From: an uncultured Clostridia bacterium
GTDB taxonomy: Bacteria; Bacillota; Clostridia; HGM11327
DNA length: 6,775 nucleotides
Direction of reading: 5' to 3'
Assembly (NCBI GenBank): GCA_905210525.1
Contig: CAJLXE010000085.1
Span: 1-6,775, forward strand
In this document: positions 1-4,989 of the stretch, piece by piece
How positions within the stretch are numbered: the stretch's first letter is position 1
Layout of the letters: each line of letters begins with the position of its first letter
Program-made: the position numbers and the translations under genes
Notes under the pieces: generated by a model
What the model was told of the DNA's origin: nothing
What the model saw: the letters and a program-made list of their open reading frames with translations, nothing else
Database searches by the model: none

Positions 1-417
1 CACAAAAGAAAAAATATAAGAAACCGAGCAAAGAATTACAAAATATTTCCAATATTTGCACAGCTTTTCATATCCGAGGTCAATAGAGCTTTTTCTCTGT
101 ATATCACCTATTCCCTCAATTATGTGGTAAAATACAAATATTGATGCCGCAGAAGAAACAACCTGTGCCAATATCGCAGCAACGGCATATCTGAGTGCGC
201 AAATATCAATAATCCACAGCAGAAGTTCATATACTGTCATAACTGCACAAAAAGGTTTTATTTTCTCAAAATGTAAAGTTTTGCCCGCCAAAACATTCAG
301 ACCTCTGTATATTAAAATGTAACCTACAAAACACGGTAAAATATTTATCAGAGATTCACCTGCAACAATGTTTACGTTCAACAGCAAAAAAACTGCTCCC
401 CAAAAAAGATTTTGCAT
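1..417 (-). CDS. Membrane protein of unknown function, C-terminus cut off by window edge
   Basis: An open frame begins with ATG at 417 and stays open for 139 codons to base 1, so the 3' end lies outside the window. A Shine-Dalgarno GAGG (426-429, minus strand) sits 8 bases upstream and a well-formed promoter lies at 466-494, which makes the start secure. The protein is strongly hydrophobic: likely membrane segments near residues 4-19, 24-40, 58-76, 78-99 and from about 123 to the edge. Short charged loops separate them, including GKTLHFEKIKP (about 45-55) and a longer polar stretch at about 100-120 (EGIGDIQRKSSIDLGYEK). The motif INILPCFVGYILIYRGL near residue 24 resembles, from memory, small uncharacterised clostridial integral membrane proteins with an LPDFIGYIL-like motif, but I cannot assign a family or function. 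It is transcribed divergently from the small lipoprotein gene. Confidence 0.8.
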   Translation of the reverse strand, partial: MQNLFWGAVFLLLNVNIVAGESLINILPCFVGYILIYRGLNVLAGKTLHFEKIKPFCAVMTVYELLLWIIDICALRYAVAAILAQVVSSAASIFVFYHIIEGIGDIQRKSSIDLGYEKLCKYWKYFVILCSVSYIFSFV

Positions 418-465
418 AACAATATCCTCATTTTTACTTTATATTTAACAACACTTTACATTTTT

Positions 466-494
466 ATTTTAGCATACATTTCCATATTTGACAA
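466..494 (-). promoter_or_regulatory. Sigma-A-type promoter of the left-hand membrane protein gene
   Basis: On the minus strand, TTGTCA (489-494) and TAAAAT (466-471) are separated by exactly 17 bases. The -10 is preceded by TGC, an extended -10 element. Transcription would start near 459, giving a leader of about 40 bases before the ATG at 417. The -35 overlaps the -35 of the oppositely directed promoter. This is a consensus match only, with no expression data. Confidence 0.7.
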
Positions 495-516
495 CACCAA
501 AATCATGCAAAATAAT
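488..516 (+). promoter_or_regulatory. Sigma-A-type promoter of the small lipoprotein gene
   Basis: A perfect TTGACA (488-493) is followed after 17 bases by AATAAT (511-516), a five-of-six match to the -10 consensus. Transcription would start near 523, about 60 bases before the TTG start codon. A perfect TATAAT also occurs at 533-538 but has no recognisable -35 at the right distance, so it is the less likely alternative. The -35 overlaps that of the divergent minus-strand promoter almost completely. Confidence 0.6.
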
Positions 517-571
517 ATGATCCGTATGCAGATATAATAAAAAAGCGTTATATTGAACGCAATAAAATAAA

Positions 572-576
572 AGGAG
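572..576 (+). promoter_or_regulatory. Ribosome binding site that fixes the TTG start of the lipoprotein
   Basis: AGGAG, seven bases before the TTG at 584. No ATG or GTG in this frame is similarly placed, and the TTG start is the one that gives a complete lipoprotein signal peptide. Confidence 0.75.
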
Positions 577-583
577 AAAAATT

Positions 584-814
584 TTGTTCAAATTAAAATC
601 AAAAATATGCCTTATTCTGTGCTTTACCGTGCTTATGATATTAATGCTTTTTTCCGGATGTATGCCGGGAAATACAAATATGCCGTCCGATGGCACTGCG
701 TTACCCGGAAACAACAATCCGCAAAAAACATCCCAGCCTCCGTGGACTGACGGGGGAAATATTCCGCGTAACATTCCGGGAGATAATATGCCCATGCCGC
801 ACAACCCCGCATAA
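584..814 (+). CDS. Small Pro/Asn-rich lipoprotein, function unknown
   Basis: A 76-residue product with a classic lipoprotein signal. It has a basic N-terminus (MFKLKSK), a hydrophobic core of about residues 8-23, and the lipobox LFSGC with the lipidated cysteine at position 26. After cleavage by signal peptidase II the mature protein would have 51 residues anchored in the outer face of the membrane. That mature part is low complexity, with eleven Pro, nine Asn and six Gly, one Trp, and recurring MPG, IPG and LPG motifs, so it is probably extended and disordered. The start is TTG, supported by AGGAG seven bases upstream and by the signal peptide beginning there. The gene is alone on its strand, with its own promoter (488-516) and terminator (863-903). 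I recognise no family. The lipobox, RBS, promoter and terminator together make a real gene likely despite its size. An antisense open frame over the same region has none of these signals. Confidence 0.75.
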   Translation: MFKLKSKICLILCFTVLMILMLFSGCMPGNTNMPSDGTALPGNNNPQKTSQPPWTDGGNIPRNIPGDNMPMPHNPA

Positions 815-862
815 ATATAATCGGCTTACATGAAATATCTGATTACATGGGCATTTATATGT

Positions 863-903
863 AAAATCCTCCGCTGACATTATACTGCTTACGGAGGATT
901 TTT
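863..903. terminator. Bidirectional intrinsic terminator between convergent genes
   Basis: An 11-bp perfect stem (863-873 with 892-902; core ATCCTCCG/CGGAGGAT) encloses an 18-base loop. On the plus strand it runs into TTTTTAC and then another T-run at 911-915, a good terminator for the lipoprotein gene 48 bases upstream. On the minus strand the A-run at the other side gives a weaker T-tract (ATTTTAC), so it can also end the P-loop ATPase transcript. A 10-base palindrome, TTTACGTAAA (901-910), lies directly beside it. Confidence 0.85.
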
Positions 904-938
904 ACGTAAATTTTTAATCGAAAACTACCTGACATATT

Positions 939-2057
939 TTACAAAGTTTTTCTGTTTTCTATATCTTTTTTAATTCTTTCGGTTATTTCGCGACGATTTT
1001 CATTTACCGCATCAAAATCTATGTTCGGTATATAATATGATTCCAATGTATTGTGAAGCCAATATGCATCCTTAAGCGCTCTTTCGGCATACATCAAAAG
1101 TCTGTTGTACATATCGTTGTTTTCTTCCGTTTTGTCGGCGCACTCCCTGATTTTCGCCCTGTTTACGCACTGCATTGCTTCTATTATTTCAGTTGCCGTT
1201 GTTTCATCGTTATTGTATTTGTTAAGCACGGTAACACCTGTCTTCAATTCCGGAATTACAATGTGTTCTATTCTGGAAACCGGCTTCATCGGACAATAAA
1301 ATGTCTCGCACATATAACCTCTGTGCATTATTTCGTCAACAAGTCTGCTCATTATAATGTCCGCTCCCGTAAATGATGAGAGGTTGTCACCTATTTTCAG
1401 CGCAAATACGTGCTCGCAATCATTAAGAACGGTATCGGCATAATTTACAAGTCCGGCAGGCGTTATTGCGCTTGCAAAAATACGTCTTGTACGCTTGGAA
1501 TCGCCTTTTCCTGTACCTTTGAATATCTTTTCTGTCAGGTATGAGCTTATTTTATCCAGTTCGTCTTCATCTGTCGCATTCTGATATATAACGTTTGTGT
1601 CGTCGTCAATATTGGCAGCTGCCGCAAGAAACTTATATGCCCTCGAAAACTCGTATGAAATATTGTGTTGGGTAGATATTATCTCATCTTTATGTGCGCG
1701 TATTCCTTTGAGATTCCAGAACCTGCCCAAATTAATTATTTCATCGACTGCTCCCGGATAAACCGGATCTACCACGTGAGGTGCGGTGCCGTCTATCATA
1801 ACTATTCCGTAATCTGCGATGTGGATTCCGTCAAGAGAATGGGGATCTGATGAACAGTGAAGATATTCAATGCGTTCGCCCATGTCCTGAAATTCCTTTG
1901 CAACCTTTTTCATGTATGAGGATTTACCCATGCCCGGACCGCCCTTAAGACAATATACAGACGTTGCTTTTTTCTTATCTATTATATTGTCATAGTAAGA
2001 ATAAAAACCCAGCGGCGTATTACCTCCCGGAAATATATGTCGTTCGCTATTTTGCAT
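939..2057 (-). CDS. Tandem-domain P-loop ATPase (PRK06851-like) with degenerate second P-loop
   Basis: This encodes a 372-residue soluble protein. I start it at the ATG at 2057 because AAAGGA (2067-2072) lies nine bases upstream. The ATG at 2075 would add six residues (MKGCFF) but lacks a ribosome binding site and would place the real one inside the gene. Residues 39-46 are a Walker A motif, GGPGMGKS. It is followed by LHCSSDPHSLDGI (about 66-78), VMID (86-89, possible Walker B) and GTAPHVVDPVYPGAVDEI, all features I associate with an uncharacterised Bacillota ATPase family. The second half repeats the first: RRIFASAITPAG (191-202) mirrors RHIFPGGNTPLG (6-17), and FYCPMKP mirrors LHCSSDP. In the second copy the P-loop position reads IGDNLSSFTGAD (222-233) and has no GxxxxGK[ST], so only the N-terminal half should bind nucleotide. 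The C-terminal 90 residues are charged and helical-looking. The substrate and role are unknown. It lies 84 bases downstream of the glycosyltransferase gene and may be cotranscribed with it. Confidence 0.85.
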   Translation of the reverse strand: MQNSERHIFPGGNTPLGFYSYYDNIIDKKKATSVYCLKGGPGMGKSSYMKKVAKEFQDMGERIEYLHCSSDPHSLDGIHIADYGIVMIDGTAPHVVDPVYPGAVDEIINLGRFWNLKGIRAHKDEIISTQHNISYEFSRAYKFLAAAANIDDDTNVIYQNATDEDELDKISSYLTEKIFKGTGKGDSKRTRRIFASAITPAGLVNYADTVLNDCEHVFALKIGDNLSSFTGADIIMSRLVDEIMHRGYMCETFYCPMKPVSRIEHIVIPELKTGVTVLNKYNNDETTATEIIEAMQCVNRAKIRECADKTEENNDMYNRLLMYAERALKDAYWLHNTLESYYIPNIDFDAVNENRREITERIKKDIENRKTL

Positions 2058-2065
2058 AAAAAAAC

Positions 2066-2113
2066 ATCCTTTCATATTAAATTGTTAATACACTATATTT
2101 AATACGAAAGGAT
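2066..2113 (-). promoter_or_regulatory. RNA hairpin covering the P-loop ATPase ribosome binding site, followed by a T7 run
   Basis: Bases 2066-2082 and 2097-2113 form a 17-pair inverted repeat. Its one imperfect pair is G-U in the minus-strand RNA (2105/2074) but A-C on the other strand, consistent with a structure acting in the minus-strand transcript. The loop is 14 bases. The downstream arm contains the AAAGGA Shine-Dalgarno (2067-2072). The stem is followed by G and seven T (2058-2064), right up to the ATG at 2057. It could act as an intrinsic terminator of the glycosyltransferase transcript, as an RBS-masking hairpin, or as both. The structure is read from the sequence; the function is inferred. 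Confidence 0.6.
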
Positions 2114-2121
2114 TGTGTTAC
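2092..2121 (-). promoter_or_regulatory. Weak candidate promoter for the P-loop ATPase gene
   Basis: On the minus strand GTAACA (2116-2121, four of six) and TATAGT (2092-2097, five of six) are 18 bases apart. A start near 2085 would leave a leader of about 28 bases that keeps the Shine-Dalgarno but lacks the upstream arm of the hairpin. In AT-rich DNA such matches arise by chance, so this is tentative. Confidence 0.3.
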
Positions 2122-2141
2122 TTGTCCGCAAATGTGTTTTT

Positions 2142-3101
2142 TTATAAAGCAATCATGTTTTTATCGTTTATTCTTTCAATAAAATACTTCGGACGCGCCT
2201 TTGTTTCCATGTAATTTTTACCTACATATTCACCTACTATGCCAATCGCAATAAGCTGAAGCGCACCCATAATTCCGATAAACGAGCCCAACGGATAGAA
2301 CCAAGTGAAAAGTCCGCCGCAAAGTCTCACAATACCGCCTATTATCAGCATAAGAATACTTACGGCAAAAATAATCGCGCCTATACCGGTTATAAAGCGT
2401 ATCGGTTTTATGCTGAATGAAGTTATTCCGTCAAAGGCAAAATTGAGCATTTTCTTGAGCGGATACTTGGATGTACCTGCAAAACGTTCGTTTCGCTCAT
2501 ACTCCACAACATCGCTCTTATAACCTATAAGCGGAACTATACCGCGCAAAAACAAATTTACTTCTTTGAAATTTTCAAGATCATAAAGCGCTCTGCGGCT
2601 CATGAGTCTATAATCCGCATGATTGAAAACAATATCAACGCCAAACCACTTCATAAGCTTATAGAAGCCTTCCGCGGTTGTCTTTTTGAAAAATGTATCT
2701 GTTTTTCTTGCGCTGCGCACACCGTAAACTATATCACAGCCTTCATAATACTTTTCAACGAATTTGTCTATTGCATTTATGTCATCCTGAAGATCTGCGT
2801 CAAGAGAAATTACCATGTCGGCATATTCCTTTGCAACCATAAGACCTGCCATAAGTGCATTCTGATGCCCTTTGTTGCGCGACAGATTTATTCCTGCAAC
2901 TAACGGGTTTTCATCGCAGAAGTAATCTATTATAGTCCATGTTTCATCCTTTGAACCGTCGTTTACAAAAAGCATTCTGCTGTTCTCGGATACAATTCCC
3001 TGCTCTATCATTGAAGTAAGTTTTTCCGTAAGTCTTTTGACTGTTTCGGGTAATACCTCTTCTTCATTATAGCAAGGAACGACCAAATATAATGTTTCCA
3101 T
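2142..3101 (-). CDS. Membrane-anchored family 2 glycosyltransferase (GtrB/DPM-like)
   Basis: A 319-residue enzyme with an N-terminal GT-A domain and two C-terminal membrane segments, the layout of the dolichol/undecaprenyl-phosphate sugar transferases (GtrB, CsbB, YkcC type). Visible motifs are VVPCYNEEE (7-15), FVNDGSKDET (45-54), the metal- and nucleotide-sugar-binding DADLQD (101-106), and ERNERFAGTSKYPLKKM (202-218), which is typical of the group. Hydrophobic segments lie at about 236-262 and 268-295, followed by a short basic cytoplasmic tail with YVGKNYMETKARPKY, also characteristic. By family it should move a hexose from a UDP- or GDP-sugar onto undecaprenyl phosphate at the inner membrane face; which sugar cannot be read from sequence. 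The start is the ATG at 3101, with AAAGGA (3109-3114) seven bases upstream. No GtrA flippase or polymer-transferring partner is in the window. It lies downstream of atpC and upstream of the P-loop ATPase, but has its own candidate promoter. Confidence 0.92.
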   Translation of the reverse strand: METLYLVVPCYNEEEVLPETVKRLTEKLTSMIEQGIVSENSRMLFVNDGSKDETWTIIDYFCDENPLVAGINLSRNKGHQNALMAGLMVAKEYADMVISLDADLQDDINAIDKFVEKYYEGCDIVYGVRSARKTDTFFKKTTAEGFYKLMKWFGVDIVFNHADYRLMSRRALYDLENFKEVNLFLRGIVPLIGYKSDVVEYERNERFAGTSKYPLKKMLNFAFDGITSFSIKPIRFITGIGAIIFAVSILMLIIGGIVRLCGGLFTWFYPLGSFIGIMGALQLIAIGIVGEYVGKNYMETKARPKYFIERINDKNMIAL

Positions 3102-3114
3102 ATACTCTTCCTTT

Positions 3115-3209
3115 CAATAGAACGTTATATACATATTTTACCACAATTACAAAAAAATTGCCACTATTTTATTTTACAGTTGAAATACCGTGCATAAAAC
3201 GTTCTATTG
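3115..3209. repeat. Perfect 12-bp inverted repeat joining the atpC stop and the glycosyltransferase RBS
   Basis: CAATAGAACGTT (3115-3126) and its exact reverse complement (3198-3209) flank 71 bases. In the minus-strand RNA the upstream arm contains the atpC stop codon (3204-3206), and the downstream arm ends immediately before the AAAGGA of the glycosyltransferase gene (3109-3114). The candidate promoter at 3135-3164 lies between the arms. A read-through transcript could pair both arms, while a transcript from the local promoter would contain only the second. No T-run follows the second arm, so this is not an intrinsic terminator. Confidence 0.55.
3135..3164 (-). promoter_or_regulatory. Candidate extended -10 promoter of the glycosyltransferase gene
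   Basis: TAAAAT (3135-3140, minus strand) is directly preceded by TGG, forming an extended -10 element. The -35 is poor: GTGGCA at 3159-3164 with an 18-base spacer matches four of six. A run of seven T on the minus strand (3151-3157) fills part of the spacer. Transcription would start near 3128, leaving about 27 bases of leader including the Shine-Dalgarno. Confidence 0.5.
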
Positions 3210-3608
3210 TTTTTCTTTTATTTTCAGTCTTGCAACGGCTCTGTTATACGATGAATTATAATATTTTACTCTGTAATCATATTTTTTTGCATCCATAAGA
3301 GCTTTTGCTCTTTCAGCCGCTTCTTCCGCTCTTTCTGCGTCAATTTCTTCGGGCCATTCGCACGCCTGAGCGAAAATTTTTACCTCATTATTTCCAACTT
3401 CCATAAAGCCCTCCGAATGAAAAGCTCTTTTCCAGTCTCCGTCAGCTTTTATATCAAGTTCTCCGCTCGATATTGCGGAAATAAGCGGAGAATGATCTGC
3501 CAGAACGGTAAGACGCCCATCTGTTGCCTGCACCGTAACGGCTTCAGCTTTTCCGTAATAAAACGGTCTTTCGGGAGTCATTATTTCAAGATCAAACAGT
3601 TTACCCAT
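3204..3608 (-). CDS. atpC: F1 ATP synthase epsilon subunit
   Basis: A 134-residue epsilon subunit of the F1 central stalk, which couples gamma rotation to the c-ring and modulates ATP hydrolysis. The N-terminal beta-sandwich (about 1-84) has the expected LFDLEIMTPERPFYYG opening, DGRLTVLADHSPLISAI (30-46) and FMEVGNNEVKIFAQ. The C-terminal helical hairpin (about 87-134) has the acidic/alanine EEIDAERAEEAAERAKALMDAKK segment. Length is normal for the family. I use the ATG at 3608, which lies 10 bases after GAGGAG (3619-3624); the in-frame TTG at 3617 is only one base from that site and is unlikely. The start overlaps the end of atpD by eight bases, implying translational coupling. It is the last gene of the ATP synthase operon. 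I see no strong terminator behind it. Confidence 0.95.
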   Translation of the reverse strand: MGKLFDLEIMTPERPFYYGKAEAVTVQATDGRLTVLADHSPLISAISSGELDIKADGDWKRAFHSEGFMEVGNNEVKIFAQACEWPEEIDAERAEEAAERAKALMDAKKYDYRVKYYNSSYNRAVARLKIKEKQ

Positions 3609-4989
3609 TTTTGGCAAGCTCCTCTGCTTTCATGACCACATCATCTATGCTTCCCACCATAAAAAATGCGGCTTCCGGCAAATCATCATATTCACCGCTG
3701 AGTATGGCTTCAAATGATCTTACGGTATCTTCAAGAGATACATATTTTCCCGGTATGCCCGTAAAATGTTCCGCAACACTAAACGGCTGAGAAAACATTT
3801 GCTGAATACGTCTTGCACGGCTTACAACGTGTATATCTTCTTCGGAAAGCTCATCCATTCCCAATATTGCTATTATATCTTTAAGCTCCTGATATTTTTG
3901 CAGACATTCCACAACCTGTCTTGCCACGTTGTAATGACGTTCTCCGACAATTTCGGGCGTCAGCAGTCTGGAATTGGATTCAAGCGGACTTATTGCCGGA
4001 TATACGCCCAATTCCGAAACCGCTCTTGACAAAACGGTGGTTGCATCGAGATGCGAAAATATAGTAGCCGGCGCAGGGTCAGTAAGATCGTCCGCAGGAA
4101 CATATATAGCCTGAATAGACGTAATTGAACCGTGCTTTGTTGATGTTATTCTTTCTTCCAGCGTTCCGAGTTCCTGTGAAAGAGTAGGCTGATAACCTAC
4201 TGCCGACGGCATTCTGCCAAGCAATGCGGAAACCTCGTTACCCGCCTGAACATAACGGAATATATTATCTATAAAAAGCAACACATCCTGATCGCATTTG
4301 TCACGAAAATATTCTGCAACGGTAAGTCCGGAAAGTGCAATTCTCATACGTGCGCCCGGCGGTTCGTTCATTTGCCCGAATGCCATTGCGGTTTTTGCAA
4401 TAGCTCCGGATTCTTCCATGTCGCGTATGAGCTCATTACCTTCTCGGCTTCTTTCGCCTACTCCTACAAATACGGAATATCCGCCGTGATTCGTGGCAAC
4501 ATTATAAATCAGTTCCATTATAAGGGTGGTTTTTCCTACTCCGGCACCGCCGAAAAGTCCTACCTTGCCGCCTTTTGCGTAAGGTGTGAGAAGATCTATA
4601 ACCTTAATTCCCGTTTCAAGTATTTCCGTATTTGGTCCGAGTTCCGAAAACTTAGGCGCCGGACGGTGTATATCCCATCTTTCGCCCTTTATTTCACCTT
4701 TTTTATCAATAGGATTGCCGAGAACATCCATTACCCTTCCGAGCGTACCTTCGCCCACAGGCACACTTATACCGTGTCCCGTTGCATTTACGTTCATTCC
4801 GCAATGCATACCTTCGGTTTGTCCCAAAGCAATGCATCTTGCCGTATGTTCGTTCACGTACGTTGCAACTTCCATTGAAATTCCGTCCTCGGAAACAAGA
4901 AGTTCTTCTGTTTTCGGCATATGTTCTTCAAAATAAACATCTATTACAGGACCGCTTATTTTAACTATTGTACCGTTGTTTTCACTCAT
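3601..4989 (-). CDS. atpD: F1 ATP synthase beta subunit (catalytic)
   Basis: A 462-residue beta subunit carrying the catalytic nucleotide sites of the F1 hexamer. It has the N-terminal beta-barrel (1-80), Walker A GGAGVGKT (147-154), the catalytic glutamate in GVGERSREGNE (E179), Walker B VLLFIDN (D241), SALLGRMPSAVGYQPTL (254-270), the adenine-contacting tyrosine in ELGVYPA (Y330), and an intact DELSEED loop (379-385). All functional residues I can check are present. Small departures from the usual consensus are GKTTLIMEL for GKTVLI, and FRYVQAGNE for FRFTQAGSE (245-252). I start at the ATG at 4989 (MSENNGTIVKISGPVIDVYF), seven bases after GAGGAG (4997-5002). An upstream in-frame start at 5019 would add ten residues lying inside atpG and lacks support. 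It overlaps atpG by eight bases and atpC by eight bases. Confidence 0.98.
   Translation of the reverse strand: MSENNGTIVKISGPVIDVYFEEHMPKTEELLVSEDGISMEVATYVNEHTARCIALGQTEGMHCGMNVNATGHGISVPVGEGTLGRVMDVLGNPIDKKGEIKGERWDIHRPAPKFSELGPNTEILETGIKVIDLLTPYAKGGKVGLFGGAGVGKTTLIMELIYNVATNHGGYSVFVGVGERSREGNELIRDMEESGAIAKTAMAFGQMNEPPGARMRIALSGLTVAEYFRDKCDQDVLLFIDNIFRYVQAGNEVSALLGRMPSAVGYQPTLSQELGTLEERITSTKHGSITSIQAIYVPADDLTDPAPATIFSHLDATTVLSRAVSELGVYPAISPLESNSRLLTPEIVGERHYNVARQVVECLQKYQELKDIIAILGMDELSEEDIHVVSRARRIQQMFSQPFSVAEHFTGIPGKYVSLEDTVRSFEAILSGEYDDLPEAAFFMVGSIDDVVMKAEELAKNG
3619..3624 (-). promoter_or_regulatory. Ribosome binding site deciding the atpC start
   Basis: GAGGAG inside the last codons of atpD. 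It is 10 bases from the ATG at 3608 but only one base from the in-frame TTG at 3617, so it selects the ATG. Confidence 0.75.

Noticed and set aside
545..560. Small hairpin GCGTT/AACGC in the lipoprotein leader
   Set aside because: Only five pairs with a six-base loop, no T-run and no overlap with the RBS; too weak to call a regulatory element.
469..804. 111-codon open frame on the minus strand antisense to the lipoprotein gene
   Set aside because: It overlaps the divergent promoters and the signal-bearing plus-strand gene, has no ribosome binding site or recognisable domain, and its reading looks like the antisense of a Pro/Asn-rich protein.
874..891. TATAAT on the minus strand inside the terminator loop as a possible promoter
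   Set aside because: No acceptable -35 is found 16-19 bases upstream and there is no gene immediately downstream on that strand.
901..910. Palindrome TTTACGTAAA as a possible operator
   Set aside because: It lies downstream of two convergent genes, next to their terminator, where an operator has no obvious target; a 10-base AT-rich palindrome can occur by chance.
4372..4878. 168-codon plus-strand open frame opposite atpD
   Set aside because: It is a shadow of the conserved atpD coding sequence with no plausible product; the same applies to the other plus-strand frames opposite atpA, atpG, atpC, the glycosyltransferase and the P-loop gene.
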